Shown: positions 26,108-35,654, numbered from the stretch's first letter. The stretch: DNA of 64,000 nucleotides from Blautia wexlerae (GCF_013300825.1 NZ_JAAIMY010000012.1:34624-98623), one strand, 5' to 3'. Notes: generated from the sequence alone by a model not told the origin. A program made the numbers and translations.

Positions 26108-26176
26108 GCTTGGTTTCTTTGTTATATTGTGAAATATTATGTTTGGAATGTCAATTCATATGGTAAAGATATCTGA
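26108..26176 (-). promoter_or_regulatory. antitoxin promoter, copy B of the duplicated block
   Basis: On the minus strand TTGACA (26149-26154) and CACAAT (26126-26131) are 17 bases apart. The surrounding 70 bases resemble 23248-23316. I see nothing else in the gap 26055-26301. Confidence 0.75.
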
Positions 26177-26301
26177 TACAGTTTTTTTCATTTTTAGCTT
26201 TAATCTTATATACTCAAAAAAATCTATGGGATTGACAGCCATACAATAATCAGCTAAATTTTTGTATAGATATTGTGTTTTTGTGAAAGGCAGGCGAGTT
26301 T

Positions 26302-27117
26302 TTGTTGAAGATGAAGTGTCTTGCATCTGAAAATAATTTAAAGGCTGGAAATACGAAAGGAAAGAGGTATTTTTGGTTAGCAATAGCGTTTATGGCAGTT
26401 TTGCTGTTGAGTATTTCTTATTCTCCGGTATTTGCAGAAGAAACAGATGATACAGGATGGGTTACTGAAAATTCCAATACATATTATACTGTTAATGGCA
26501 AACGTGTAAAAGGCTGGAGAAAGATTGATAAAAAATACTACTATTTTGATGCCAATTATATTTTGCAGAAAAACAAAATTGTGGGTTCAAAGCAAAAGGG
26601 ATATTACTATGTGGATCGAAGTGGCGTCCGCGTTACAGCACCGGAGATTAAGTATGCGGTTTCATTTGTGATGAAAAACTCATCTCCAAAAGATTCAAGG
26701 AGTAAACGATTACGGGATTGCTTTGAGGCATTGTGCAAGTATCAGTATTACAGAGGCTGGCTGGATAACGATATTTCTGCTGCTACCATTTCATCCTATG
26801 CCAAATATATGTTTCAAAATCATCGAGGGAATTGTTGCAGATATGCTTCTTCGCTGGCATATATTGCAAGAGTTCTGGGATACGACAGTCGGGTGGCTGC
26901 CGGAGGAGTAACTGCTTATGCACATAATAATTTATCTCCTCATGGATGGTGCGAAGTAAAAACCGGAAATACATGGAAAATGTGTGATTGCAGCATGCAG
27001 AATGCGCATAGAGACAGGAATCTGTTTCTGGTAACCCGTAAGGCATATCCTTTCAGACTTCGTTGTGATAAAGTGTTTACTATGAACATAAAAGGCGGAA
27101 AAGTTACCTGGAAATAA
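26302..27117 (+). CDS. secreted transglutaminase-like protein with wall-binding repeats
   Basis: A protein of about 271 residues. A signal peptide spans about 20-45 (cut after VFA). Aromatic repeats of the choline/glucan-binding type follow (GWRKIDKKYYYFDANY, KQKGYYYVDRSG). The C-terminal domain is transglutaminase-like: Cys in GNCCRYASSLAYIARVLG, His in SPHGWCEV and Asp in WKMCDCSM form the expected triad. It probably acts at the cell wall as a cysteine peptidase or crosslinker. The start is TTG 26302 or ATG 26311, both with weak ribosome sites. Confidence 0.75.
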   Translation: MLKMKCLASENNLKAGNTKGKRYFWLAIAFMAVLLLSISYSPVFAEETDDTGWVTENSNTYYTVNGKRVKGWRKIDKKYYYFDANYILQKNKIVGSKQKGYYYVDRSGVRVTAPEIKYAVSFVMKNSSPKDSRSKRLRDCFEALCKYQYYRGWLDNDISAATISSYAKYMFQNHRGNCCRYASSLAYIARVLGYDSRVAAGGVTAYAHNNLSPHGWCEVKTGNTWKMCDCSMQNAHRDRNLFLVTRKAYPFRLRCDKVFTMNIKGGKVTWK

Positions 27118-27162
27118 AGCAGGAGCTTCCGAAGAACAAAATGATCCTACAGGGGAGTAATA

Positions 27163-28134
27163 ATGGAAGACAATTTTGAAAAATTAAATCTGCTTCTTGA
27201 GCAGGAACTGTGTGAGTTTGTGGATATTCCGGACAGTTTTACCGGACAGACGGAGAATGGAGAGTTACGTCTGATCTATCTGATGAATGATGCGGTGGAG
27301 AGTTTTCTGGTTTTGAAAAATGCCAGGATGACGGGAAATTATGTAAGGGATTATAAGGGAGAGTTTGAGGGTTCTGTAGAGAAGGCAGACAGGGATTTAT
27401 GTGAGGCAGAGTATATTCTGGTGATTCATCAGGGGCGGAATGTGTTTACTGTATTCTTTGAAGATATTTTGCTGGAAACACATTTGTATAATTATGGAGA
27501 GTTGGGACATTTCTGGGTGAAGGGCTATGAAAATCTCAGGGTAATGGAGTACCAGATCGCTATATTGCGTGATAAATATGAGTATCTGGGAGAAGAATAT
27601 TGCACGGAGCAGGAACGAAAACTGGCGATGTTGCGTGATTTCCCACCGTTAAATTATCTTTTTTATCCGGCAGTACCGGAGAAGTATATTGTTCCGGTGG
27701 ACAATCCATGGGAGGTAACGGCGGAAGCACTGGCAGTTATGCAGGAACTGGCAGAAGAAGCAGGGGATGAAAAACTGGAAAAAATGCTCAGGCGTTATGA
27801 AAAAAATCCGGATATATCAAATGCCAGAAAGATAGCTGGAATGTTTTGCAGGAGCAGTCATTTACCAGTGGTTACTTTGCTTGGAGAAAAAATCAGGGAA
27901 GCAGCTTCGGTCTACCCGGACAGAGATTTCGGGAAAGAAAAGAATCAGTATCTCTGTAAATTGCTGGCAGAGGCGGAAAGAAAAAGAAGTGAACTGCACC
28001 AAAAGAATGTGCAGACTATTATATACAGAGAAGAACCTTTCATTTATGACTGCGATTCTATATCGTTTCAGGTATATCTTGTGACGGTGAGAAAAGGTGT
28101 GTGGAAGCAGAAAATAATGGTTGAGAAAATGTAA
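27163..28134 (+). CDS. DUF3878-like protein
   Basis: A 323-residue soluble acidic protein without signal peptide. Features include VFTVFFEDILLETHLYNYG and a helical C-terminal half rich in Glu and Lys. It matches my recollection of DUF3878 proteins of Lachnospiraceae, a family with no known role. GGGGAG precedes the ATG. It is followed 39 bases later by the HD-domain gene, perhaps in one operon. Confidence 0.55.
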   Translation: MEDNFEKLNLLLEQELCEFVDIPDSFTGQTENGELRLIYLMNDAVESFLVLKNARMTGNYVRDYKGEFEGSVEKADRDLCEAEYILVIHQGRNVFTVFFEDILLETHLYNYGELGHFWVKGYENLRVMEYQIAILRDKYEYLGEEYCTEQERKLAMLRDFPPLNYLFYPAVPEKYIVPVDNPWEVTAEALAVMQELAEEAGDEKLEKMLRRYEKNPDISNARKIAGMFCRSSHLPVVTLLGEKIREAASVYPDRDFGKEKNQYLCKLLAEAERKRSELHQKNVQTIIYREEPFIYDCDSISFQVYLVTVRKGVWKQKIMVEKM

Positions 28135-28173
28135 AGTAGTCTGAACAGGAATAAAAAAGGGGTTATAATATCA

Positions 28174-28983
28174 ATGGATAAAGATAAATTATTGGACTTA
28201 ACAAGAGATTTTGATGCAGCGAAAGCTGCCTTTGAAGCATATCTGGATGAATATGACAGAGCGGATGATAAGATTCATCTGAAAATCGTACATACTTATG
28301 GAGTGGTTGATGCTGCAGAGGACATTGCCCGCCGTATGGGACTGGATGAGGAAGATATACAACTGGCGAAAGTGATAGGATTGCTTCATGATATTGGCAG
28401 ATTTGAACAGATTAAACGATTTGACAGCTTTGAACCGGGAACTATGGAGCATGCAGCATATGGTGCACAGCTTCTGTTCGGACCGGAGAAAATGATCCGT
28501 AGATTTGTGAAGGATGACAGGTTTGATAGTCTGATCTGCACTGCGATTGAGAAGCACAGTGACTTTAAACTGGAAGGAATTACGGATGAGAGAACTCTGC
28601 TTCATGCGAAGCTGATCCGTGATGCGGACAAGCTGGATAACTGTCGTGTGAAGCTGGAAGAATCAATGGAAACACTTCTGGGAGTAGATGAGAAAGGTGC
28701 GGGAGAGGGCGTGATTGCTCCGAAAGTATGGGAATCCTGCATGTCAAAAGAATCTGTATTGTCTTCTGACCGGGTTTCGAAGGTGGATTATTGGGTTTCC
28801 TATATTGCACAGTATTATGATATTAATTTCCCGGAAACGTATGAGATTATGCGTGAGCATGATTATGTGAAAAAGATTGCAGACAGAGTTCCCTATGCAC
28901 TTCCGGATACTAAAGAGAAGATGGATATTCTGGTAGCAGAAATGGAAAAATATATGGATGAAAGAATTCAGAATAAAAAGTGA
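28174..28983 (+). CDS. HD-domain phosphohydrolase
   Basis: A 269-residue protein with HD metal ligands: KIVHTYGV (His), LLHDIGRFEQ (His-Asp) and RDADKLDN (Asp). Such enzymes cleave phosphate esters of nucleotides or related compounds; the substrate here is not evident. AAGGGG lies 12 bases before the ATG. Next gene is 66 bases downstream. Confidence 0.85.
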   Translation: MDKDKLLDLTRDFDAAKAAFEAYLDEYDRADDKIHLKIVHTYGVVDAAEDIARRMGLDEEDIQLAKVIGLLHDIGRFEQIKRFDSFEPGTMEHAAYGAQLLFGPEKMIRRFVKDDRFDSLICTAIEKHSDFKLEGITDERTLLHAKLIRDADKLDNCRVKLEESMETLLGVDEKGAGEGVIAPKVWESCMSKESVLSSDRVSKVDYWVSYIAQYYDINFPETYEIMREHDYVKKIADRVPYALPDTKEKMDILVAEMEKYMDERIQNKK

Positions 28984-29049
28984 TCCGATGCCGGCGAAAA
29001 TTTATACTGTGGATGCTATAAATAAGAAGACGAGAACGATTTTGCGGAT

Positions 29050-29631
29050 ATGGATAAAAAAGAAAAAAATCAGGAGAAATTCACCTGCGGAGAATTCGAA
29101 TATCAGGTCATAAGAAGTGCCCGAAAAACCATGACTCTGGAGGTGCGCAGGGACGGAAATGTTATCGTCCGTGCACCGCTTCGAACCGGTCTGCCGCGGA
29201 TTAAGAGATTTGTAAATCAGAAACAGGACTGGGTTCTGGAATGCCTGGAACGGACAAAAGAATATCGGGAACAGAAGCCACTGAGTGCAGGACTAAGCGA
29301 AGCAAAGCGAAATGTTTATATGCGAAAAGCAAAGGAAACGATTACAAAAAGGGTGGCTTACTTTGCCAGATTAATGGGTGTTTCTTATCGGAATATCACT
29401 ATCAGAGAACAGAAAACAAGATGGGGAAGCTGCAGTAGCGAGAAAAATCTGAACTTCAACTGGAAACTGATACTTGCACCGCCGGAGGTGCTGGATTATG
29501 TGGTGGTTCATGAACTCTGCCATCTGAAAGAAATGAATCATTCGAAGGCATTCTGGGACGAAGTTGGAAAAGTAATGCCGAATTATGAGACGCATAAATT
29601 GTGGCTGAAAGAGAATGGTTGGAAATTATAG
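29050..29631 (+). CDS. YgjP-type M48-like metallopeptidase
   Basis: A 193-residue protein of the YgjP/DUF45 family. The zinc motif HELCHLKEMNHSKAFW (about 155-170) gives HExxH plus a third His, and the upstream RWGSCSSEKNLNFNW is the family signature. It is cytosolic. The start lacks a good ribosome site, so it may be translated by coupling with the gene upstream. The physiological substrate is unknown. Confidence 0.88.
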   Translation: MDKKEKNQEKFTCGEFEYQVIRSARKTMTLEVRRDGNVIVRAPLRTGLPRIKRFVNQKQDWVLECLERTKEYREQKPLSAGLSEAKRNVYMRKAKETITKRVAYFARLMGVSYRNITIREQKTRWGSCSSEKNLNFNWKLILAPPEVLDYVVVHELCHLKEMNHSKAFWDEVGKVMPNYETHKLWLKENGWKL

Positions 29632-29750
29632 GGATATTATTGATATGCTGTAATTTTTTACAGGAAGTAATTTACCTAAACTACGAAGAGGTTATTTGAT
29701 TATAAATAAGTGTATAATTTTATCCGCATGACTGTGGATTAAGGAGAAAA

Positions 29751-30992
29751 ATGCTAATGAAAATGATAGGAGATCTGCACATTCATTCCAGATTTTCCAT
29801 GGCAACAAGCAAGGAAGGCACGCCAGAGAATCTGGATTTCTGGGCAAGAAAGAAAGGAATTTCACTGATTGGAACAGGAGATTTCACACATCCGGTGTGG
29901 CGGGAAGAGTTGCAGGAGAGACTTATTCCGGAGGGCAATGGCCTGTACCGGCTCAGAGAGGGATATGTAAAAGAAGAGAGCAGGAAGTTTCCGGGGGAGG
30001 GAACACGATTTGTTGTTTCCGGGGAAATCAGTTCTATTTATAAGAAGAATGGAAAGACCAGAAAAGTACACAATGTAATCTTACTTCCAAGTCTGGAGGC
30101 AGCAGACGCCATGGCGCAACGTCTGGAGAAAATCGGAAATATTCATTCGGATGGTCGCCCAATTCTGGGCTTAGACAGTCATGATCTTCTGGAAATGATG
30201 TTGGATGTCTGCCCGGAAGGAATTCTGATTCCGGCACATATCTGGACGCCGCATTTTTCGGTTCTTGGTGCGAAATCAGGATTTGATTCTGTAGAGGAAT
30301 GCTTTGAAGAACTGACACCATATGTACATGCGCTGGAAACCGGACTTTCCTCAGACCCGGCTATGAACTGGAGAATTTCCAAACTGGACCGCTATCAGCT
30401 TGTATCCAATTCAGATGCACACTCCCCGGCCAAACTGGGGCGTGAGGCGAATCTCTTAGATATTGACTGCTCTTATGAGGGGCTTTATCAGGCAATCCAG
30501 ACTGGAGAAGGACTGGAAGGCACGGTAGAATTTTTTCCAGAAGAGGGAAAATACCATTTTGATGGACACAGAAAATGCGGTGTGTCATTAAGTCCGGTGG
30601 AAGCGGAACGTCTTGGCGAAATTTGCCCTATCTGCGGAAAGAAACTGACGATGGGTGTAGATCACCGAGTAGAACAGCTTGCAGACAGAGCCGAAGGTTT
30701 TGTAAAAGAAGACGGCAAAAAATATGAAAGTCTTGTACCTCTGCCGGAAGTAATCTCTGCATGTATGGGATATTCCACTGCAAGTAAGAAAGTACAGGGA
30801 TGTTTTGAACAGATGTTGCAGACACTGGGAACAGAATTTGACATTCTGAGAAATGTACCGGCAGAAGATATCAAATCCTGCGCAGGAGAACGGATTGCAG
30901 AAGGAATTGAGAATGTAAGAACCGGAAATGTGAAAAGAATCCCGGGGTATGACGGGGAATATGGAAAGATTGAACTGTTTAATGAAAATTGA
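29751..30992 (+). CDS. endonuclease Q family protein (PHP domain)
   Basis: A 413-residue protein. The PHP metal sites are DLHIHSRFS at the start, GTGDFTHPVW, the Glu of VSGEISSI, and SNSDAHSP. A zinc knuckle (CPICGKKL) lies near residue 285. This layout is that of EndoQ, which nicks DNA at deaminated bases such as uracil and hypoxanthine. Starts at ATG 29751 or 29757 both suit AAGGAG. DNA repair is a recurring theme in this window (OGG, Nth). Confidence 0.85.
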   Translation: MLMKMIGDLHIHSRFSMATSKEGTPENLDFWARKKGISLIGTGDFTHPVWREELQERLIPEGNGLYRLREGYVKEESRKFPGEGTRFVVSGEISSIYKKNGKTRKVHNVILLPSLEAADAMAQRLEKIGNIHSDGRPILGLDSHDLLEMMLDVCPEGILIPAHIWTPHFSVLGAKSGFDSVEECFEELTPYVHALETGLSSDPAMNWRISKLDRYQLVSNSDAHSPAKLGREANLLDIDCSYEGLYQAIQTGEGLEGTVEFFPEEGKYHFDGHRKCGVSLSPVEAERLGEICPICGKKLTMGVDHRVEQLADRAEGFVKEDGKKYESLVPLPEVISACMGYSTASKKVQGCFEQMLQTLGTEFDILRNVPAEDIKSCAGERIAEGIENVRTGNVKRIPGYDGEYGKIELFNEN

Positions 30993-31124
30993 AATAGCGT
31001 AATGAATTGCATATAGTTGTATATAAAGTTTATGAAGTATTTTAGTTCTTTATAAGAAAGTACGGATGACTTATTTTGGGATTGGAAATTTGTCAGAAGA
31101 AAATGATTAGCGAGGAAATGACAT

Positions 31125-31583
31125 ATGAAGAAAGTAGGAATTATCTCAGATACTCACGGCCTGCTCAGGCCGGAAATTCTGAAAATCTTAAAAGACTGCG
31201 ACTGCATTCTCCACGCAGGTGACGTAAACAAACCGGAAATCCTGGATACACTTCGTATGATGGGTTCCATTTATGTAGTTCGCGGAAACAACGACAAAGA
31301 CTGGGCAGAGGGAATTGCAAAAACCTTACATTTCACCATTGAAGGCGTAAGATTTTTCATGACTCATAATAAGAAAGGTGTAGACTGGAATTTAAAAGAC
31401 ACACAGGTAGTAATCTTCGGACACACCCATAAATATTTCGAAAAAATAATAGACAACCGCCTATGGCTAAATCCGGGAAGCTGCGGCCCAAGGCGCTTTG
31501 ACCAGGAAATCACCATGGCAGTAATGACAGTTGACAATGGAACTTATCAGTGGGAAAAAATTGCCATGATCCCTGAAAAGTAA
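31125..31583 (+). CDS. YfcE/MJ0936-type phosphodiesterase
   Basis: A 152-residue metallophosphoesterase with the motifs ISDTHG, HAGDV, RGNND, THNKKG, GHTHK and NPGSCGPRR in family order. Small members hydrolyse phosphodiesters or cyclic nucleotides in vitro; the in vivo substrate is unclear. GAGGAA precedes the ATG. A terminator at 31634-31663 ends the gene. Confidence 0.92.
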   Translation: MKKVGIISDTHGLLRPEILKILKDCDCILHAGDVNKPEILDTLRMMGSIYVVRGNNDKDWAEGIAKTLHFTIEGVRFFMTHNKKGVDWNLKDTQVVIFGHTHKYFEKIIDNRLWLNPGSCGPRRFDQEITMAVMTVDNGTYQWEKIAMIPEK

Positions 31584-31633
31584 GTTTACCACTGACCGAT
31601 ATGTGGTATATAAATGGTCGGGTTGAAAGTTTG

Positions 31634-31663
31634 GTCCTTCGCCATAAGGCGAGGGACTTTTTT
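31634..31663 (+). terminator. terminator of the phosphodiesterase gene
   Basis: GTCCTTCGCC pairs with GGCGAGGGAC (one mismatch), loop ATAA, then six T. A group II intron fragment begins four bases later. Confidence 0.85.
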
Positions 31664-31666
31664 CTA

Positions 31667-31870
31667 GTGTGCCAAGCATGGCACTAATCTAGTCAGTGAA
31701 AGTCTGACCACGGGTATTTACCGCCAAGTGTAGCGAAGCGCAAGTTGGTGTCAGTAATGTCATGGATGAAGGAAGCGCATAGCAAAGTTCTTGAGCCTAC
31801 GTATAGAAACTTGATAAGGCAATGAGGTGGGTAAGGTTGCTAGACAAACTGAAGCCCTAAGGGTAAATAA
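31667..31870 (+). mobile_element. 5' fragment of a group II intron
   Basis: It begins with GTGTG, the 5' splice consensus, then GCCAAGCATGGC, TAGTCAGTGAAAGTCTGAC and a GAAGCGCAAG segment, resembling domain I of clostridial group II introns. No reverse transcriptase and no domain V follow. It starts directly behind a terminator T run, the target type of class C introns. The right boundary is approximate. Confidence 0.5.
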
Positions 31871-31904
31871 GAAATCCTCTGACAGAGCAACGACGCAAAG
31901 GAAA

Positions 31905-32126
31905 ATGAAGACAGAAAAATATAAGAAACTGTCCCGGATCAGAAACGGAGTGGAAACAATCCCATCCATCCTGCGGAGGAAATACCAGATAGACCATATG
32001 CTGGTAAGAGGGCTTCTCCCCACCAAGCTCCGTTTTGGGATAAAACTGGCAGCCTTGAACTTTAAGAAGCTGTTTGGATATCTGAACAGTGTGGATCAGT
32101 GCGCCTTAATTCCCCAAATCAGCTAA
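31905..32126 (+). pseudogene. C-terminal tail of a transposase
   Basis: About 73 residues remain, including RNGVETIPSILRRKYQ, VRGLL and LAALNFKKLFGYLN. The pattern (RNxVEG-like, then LRRKY, then the C-terminal AxNxxKL) recalls the end of IS1182-type DDE transposases. The catalytic part is absent and the fragment abuts the intron remnant. The stretch 32127-32382 holds no supported gene, only a weak minus-strand hairpin near 32324-32346. Confidence 0.55.
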
Positions 32127-32382
32127 CAGAGCAGAAATAGTGGTGCGTTTTCTTACCCCAAAACAGAGCCAACAGCGGATATTTGTTGTTTTATATGAAA
32201 TTTTCAAGGAACATAGATTTCTATGGGCGATAATTATTATGTTTTGACACCCATATCATATTTTTAAAAATCATTCATGAAACAACCCTGTGCATAAAAT
32301 TTCAAGTATTGACAAAAAAATACCAGTAACCACAAGGGTTGCTGGCTATATATTAAATGTTAAAGTGTCAAACTCAGGAGAC

Positions 32383-32774
32383 GTACTTTGTTTTGGCGAT
32401 TCAAGTACATGGGGATATAATCCGAAGGATGGCAGCCGTTTTCCGTGAGGAGTGAGATGGACGAGCGCCCTGCAGGAGCAGTTAAAAGATCAGGCAAAAC
32501 AGTTCGCACCTGACAGTAAAAACCTGCTGATCTCTCCAATCTTTCTTGAGAACGGGTCTGGGAAAAAGGATTTAATCAGGAATTTTCGCCGGAATTCGTA
32601 GAAGTCGCCAAAAAGCTGTGAGATGTTTATGAGAAGATCGCAGAACAGTACGGAACAGACTTCTTCCGGGCGGCATACTATGTATAGAGTAGCGAAGAAG
32701 ATCAGGAGCATATGAATGCAGAAGGACATAGAGTATTCGCGGGAGTGGTGGCAGAACATCTGAAAAGTACGTAA
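32383..32774 (+). pseudogene. degraded SGNH/GDSL esterase
   Basis: The start retains the nucleophile motif LCFGDSSTWGYNP, then a TGA follows DGSRFP. Parts such as KDQAKQFAPDSK and LLISPIFLENG are in frame; the end (QYGTDFFRAAYYV, DQEHMNAEGHRVFAGV with the catalytic His region) is in another frame with two further stops. The middle of the gene is missing. It is clearly inactive. Confidence 0.7.
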
Positions 32775-32873
32775 TGAGTTGGAAAGCAGGAAAAATGTCC
32801 TTTACTTTTTTTACTGAACTTGATATAAAGAAGATGAATAGATTTTGCATTCCCATAGAGAAAGAAGTGGAAA

Positions 32874-33428
32874 TTGTATACAAAATATATCAGCGAGATT
32901 TTACAGGAACTTCAGGAATGCCTGAGCAGCGGATCAACTGCGGAATTTGCCATGATAGGTCAGCTTATAGATCAGGCCGAAAAGATATTTGTAGCCGGTA
33001 TGGGAAGAACTGGATATGTAATGAAGGGGTTTACCATGCGGCTTGAGCAAGCCGGATATGAAGCTTATTGGATCGGTGATACGAATACCCCCGCAGCAGG
33101 AAAGGGGGATTTACTTATTCTTGGAAGCGGAAGTGGCGAGACGGAAACACTTAAGGTGTATGCAAAAAAGGCAAAAGAACTACAGATACCAATTATTGTG
33201 TTTACGACATGCAGGGAATCGTCATTGCATGCAGACGCAGCTGTTGCAGTTGTGATTAATGCAGATGCGAAGTTTAAAGAGGATACAGAGAAAAAATCTG
33301 TTCAGCCAATGGGATCACTGTTTGAGGAGGCTTTGTTTATCAGCCTTGAGGCACTTGTGATCCAGTTGATGGAAAAAAGGGGAATATCGGAAAAAGAACT
33401 GAAAAAAAGACATGCGAATTTTGAATGA
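32874..33428 (+). CDS. hxlB: 6-phospho-3-hexuloisomerase-like SIS protein
   Basis: A 184-residue SIS-domain enzyme. IFVAGMGRTGYVMKGFTMRL and LGSGSGETETLKVYAKKAK are the sugar-phosphate-binding strands, and MGSLFEEALFISLEALV is typical of HxlB. Family members interconvert hexulose-6-phosphate and fructose-6-phosphate. The partner synthase is not adjacent. The start is TTG 32874 with a weak site. It has its own terminator, and the sugar cassette follows 290 bases later. Confidence 0.8.
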   Translation: MYTKYISEILQELQECLSSGSTAEFAMIGQLIDQAEKIFVAGMGRTGYVMKGFTMRLEQAGYEAYWIGDTNTPAAGKGDLLILGSGSGETETLKVYAKKAKELQIPIIVFTTCRESSLHADAAVAVVINADAKFKEDTEKKSVQPMGSLFEEALFISLEALVIQLMEKRGISEKELKKRHANFE

Positions 33429-33429
33429 A

Positions 33430-33466
33430 AAAGTTCGGAAGATGTGTAAAACATCTGTCGAACTTT
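33430..33466 (+). terminator. hairpin after hxlB
   Basis: AAAGTTCG and AGATGT pair with ACATCT and CGAACTTT. A strong 14-bp stem with only a short T stretch. Confidence 0.6.
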
Positions 33467-33636
33467 CTCGTATATAAATTCCTGTATTGTTATTCAAAGT
33501 GAAGAAGTGAAGTGTTATTTCGAAGTAAAGCTTTCAAAATGAAGTGGAAAAATTAAAAAACTATACAAATATAACAAACAATTAAATGGATAAAGATAGT
33601 GTATATAGTGCAAAATGATGAAAAAAATATGCAAAA

Positions 33637-33695
33637 TTTACTCCATAATTTTAATATGATATTCTAATTATGAAGTAAGAATTCAATAACTTACT
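33637..33695 (+). promoter_or_regulatory. promoter and inverted repeat before the RpiR gene
   Basis: TTTACT (33637-33642) and TATTCT (33660-33665) are 17 bases apart. An inverted repeat AGTAAG/CTTACT (33674-33695) lies at the expected start of transcription and could be the operator of the RpiR protein. Confidence 0.5.
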
Positions 33696-33715
33696 GAAAA
33701 TGTGGAGGAAAAAGT

Positions 33716-34555
33716 ATGAATGAAATAATGGTGCGCATCAGATTTCAACTCCCATCTCTTCCGCGGGCAGAAAAGGTTGTGGCAGAAGCATTGCTGGAAA
33801 ATCCGGAAGCAATTGCCAATTTTACACTGTCAGGTTTGGCTCATGAAACAGGAAGCAGTGATGCTTCGATTGTCAGATTTTGTAAAAGAATGGGGTACAG
33901 CGGGTACACAGAATTCAAACAGGCATTTTTATCAGCAGCAAATGAAGAAAGTTCAGAACGTCCTGAAAAAATAGAAGCGCAGGACGATATGGTGACAATA
34001 CTGAAAAAAGTATTTCACAGCAATATGCAGACACTGACAGATACATTGTCATTGGTAACTCCAAATTACGAAAAAGCATTAAACGCTATGGCAAATGCAA
34101 AATCTATTCATTTTTTCGGTGTTGGAGACGCCTATGCAGTGTGTCAGCTGACGGATACGAAAATCAGCCGAATGGGTATTAACTGTTCTGCTTACAGTGA
34201 TGTCATGATGCAGTTAATGACGGCAGCAAATTTAAAACCTGTAGATGTGGCATTTGCCGTATCCTATGAAGGCAGGTCAAGAAATGTGGTGCAGGCAATG
34301 CGTATTGCAAAAGAACAGGGTGCAACTACGATATGTATTACTAAAATGAACAAGTCTCCGTTATTAAAAGTGACTGACATCCCACTGTTTATTTCAACCA
34401 GTGATCTGACTTGCGGAAGAGACAAAGTGGCACGGCGTGTGGCAGATCAGGCCATACTGGATGCCTTGTTTCTTGGAATGACTTTGAGAAAAGGAAAAGA
34501 ATACAACAAGCATATGCGAATGGTGCAAAATGCAATTGATTTAAACAAACTATGA
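33716..34555 (+). CDS. RpiR/MurR-family regulator of the pentulose cassette
   Basis: A 279-residue regulator with N-terminal HTH (LAHETGSSDASIVRFCKRMG) and C-terminal SIS domain (IHFFGVGDAYAVCQL, AVSYEGRSRNVVQAM). It leads the ABC transporter and kinase genes on the same strand, starting 15 bases before the binding-protein gene, so it probably senses a phosphorylated intermediate and controls this operon. GGAGG precedes the start. Confidence 0.9.
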   Translation: MNEIMVRIRFQLPSLPRAEKVVAEALLENPEAIANFTLSGLAHETGSSDASIVRFCKRMGYSGYTEFKQAFLSAANEESSERPEKIEAQDDMVTILKKVFHSNMQTLTDTLSLVTPNYEKALNAMANAKSIHFFGVGDAYAVCQLTDTKISRMGINCSAYSDVMMQLMTAANLKPVDVAFAVSYEGRSRNVVQAMRIAKEQGATTICITKMNKSPLLKVTDIPLFISTSDLTCGRDKVARRVADQAILDALFLGMTLRKGKEYNKHMRMVQNAIDLNKL

Positions 34556-34570
34556 GATCAGGAGGGATTT

Positions 34571-35596
34571 ATGATGAACAAAAATGTAGTATCAAGATTG
34601 TTATGTGCAGGTCTTTCAGTAAGTATGATGTTATCTATGGGATCAGTAGTATTTGCAGATGATGACTGGACCATTGATGTAGAAGCGATGAAAGAAGAAG
34701 CTGCTGCAAAAGACAACAAAGATATTAAACTGGCATATGTGAGTATGAATCTTGCGAATCCATGGAATGCAATGGTAAAGAAGGGATTCGAGGCAGGATG
34801 CGAGGATCTTGGTGTTACTTATCAGGTTATTGATTCGGAATACAATGTTGACACACAGTTAAATGCACTGGAAAGTCTGGTAAATGATGGTTACAGCGGA
34901 TTTACCTTTACTCCGATTGATACACAGGCAACTCTGGAAATTGTAGATAAAGCTAACGAAAGCGGCATTGCAACTGCATGCATTGCTCAGACACAGGAAA
35001 ATGTAAAGCTCAGTTATACGTTGGACGAGTATGATTATGGACATACCATCGGAGAACAGGCGGCAGAATGGATTAAAGATACACTGGATGGAAAAGCACA
35101 GGTATGTATCATTTCACAGGACAATGTAGAGTCCGTTATTCCACGTGGTGATGGTGTGGAAGAAGCGTTAAAAGAGATCTGCCCGGACGTTGAGATTGTT
35201 GCAAGACAGGCTGGAGATACGCTGGAAAGCGGTATGAAGATTGTAGAATCCGTTCTGGCACAGTATCCGGATCTGAACGTTGTAGTTGGAACCAATGATT
35301 CCGGTGCAATCGGCGGATATCAGGCAATGGTAAATGACGGAAAAGAAGGAGAAAAATATGCTGTATTTTCCGGAGATGCAACAGATGAAGCTCTGACTTA
35401 CATTGCAGAAGAAGACAGCATCTACCGGGGAACTGTAGATTTATTCCCATATAAGGGTGGTTATGAATCAGCATTTTACTTATATAAATACGCAACAGAA
35501 GGTATCCCGGAAGAACAGGAAACCGTATATCTTCCATATGTGAAGGTACCAAAGGCTGACGTGCTGGACGGAACCTATGAGTGGGATGGAAAATAA
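34571..35596 (+). CDS. sugar-binding protein of a ribose-type ABC transporter
   Basis: A 341-residue periplasmic-binding-protein-fold protein (type I, RbsB-like): IKLAYVSMNLANPWNAMV, then NALESLVNDGYSGFTFTPID and VVVGTNDSGAIGGYQAM. It has a signal peptide cut at VFA-DDD and no lipobox cysteine, unusual for a Gram-positive binding protein. It is followed by an ATPase and a permease of the matching class. Substrate is probably a pentose or related sugar, judged from the neighbours. Confidence 0.9.
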   Translation: MMNKNVVSRLLCAGLSVSMMLSMGSVVFADDDWTIDVEAMKEEAAAKDNKDIKLAYVSMNLANPWNAMVKKGFEAGCEDLGVTYQVIDSEYNVDTQLNALESLVNDGYSGFTFTPIDTQATLEIVDKANESGIATACIAQTQENVKLSYTLDEYDYGHTIGEQAAEWIKDTLDGKAQVCIISQDNVESVIPRGDGVEEALKEICPDVEIVARQAGDTLESGMKIVESVLAQYPDLNVVVGTNDSGAIGGYQAMVNDGKEGEKYAVFSGDATDEALTYIAEEDSIYRGTVDLFPYKGGYESAFYLYKYATEGIPEEQETVYLPYVKVPKADVLDGTYEWDGK

Positions 35597-35618
35597 AAAG
35601 TAAAAAAAGATATATCCG

Positions 35619-35654
35619 GAGAAGGGGAAATGCCAGAGCGCATACCCCTTTCTC
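35619..35654 (+). promoter_or_regulatory. hairpin between binding protein and ATPase genes
   Basis: GAGAAGGGG pairs with CCCCTTTCTC with one bulge. In this position it could protect the upstream message or attenuate downstream genes, keeping binding protein in excess. Confidence 0.5.
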
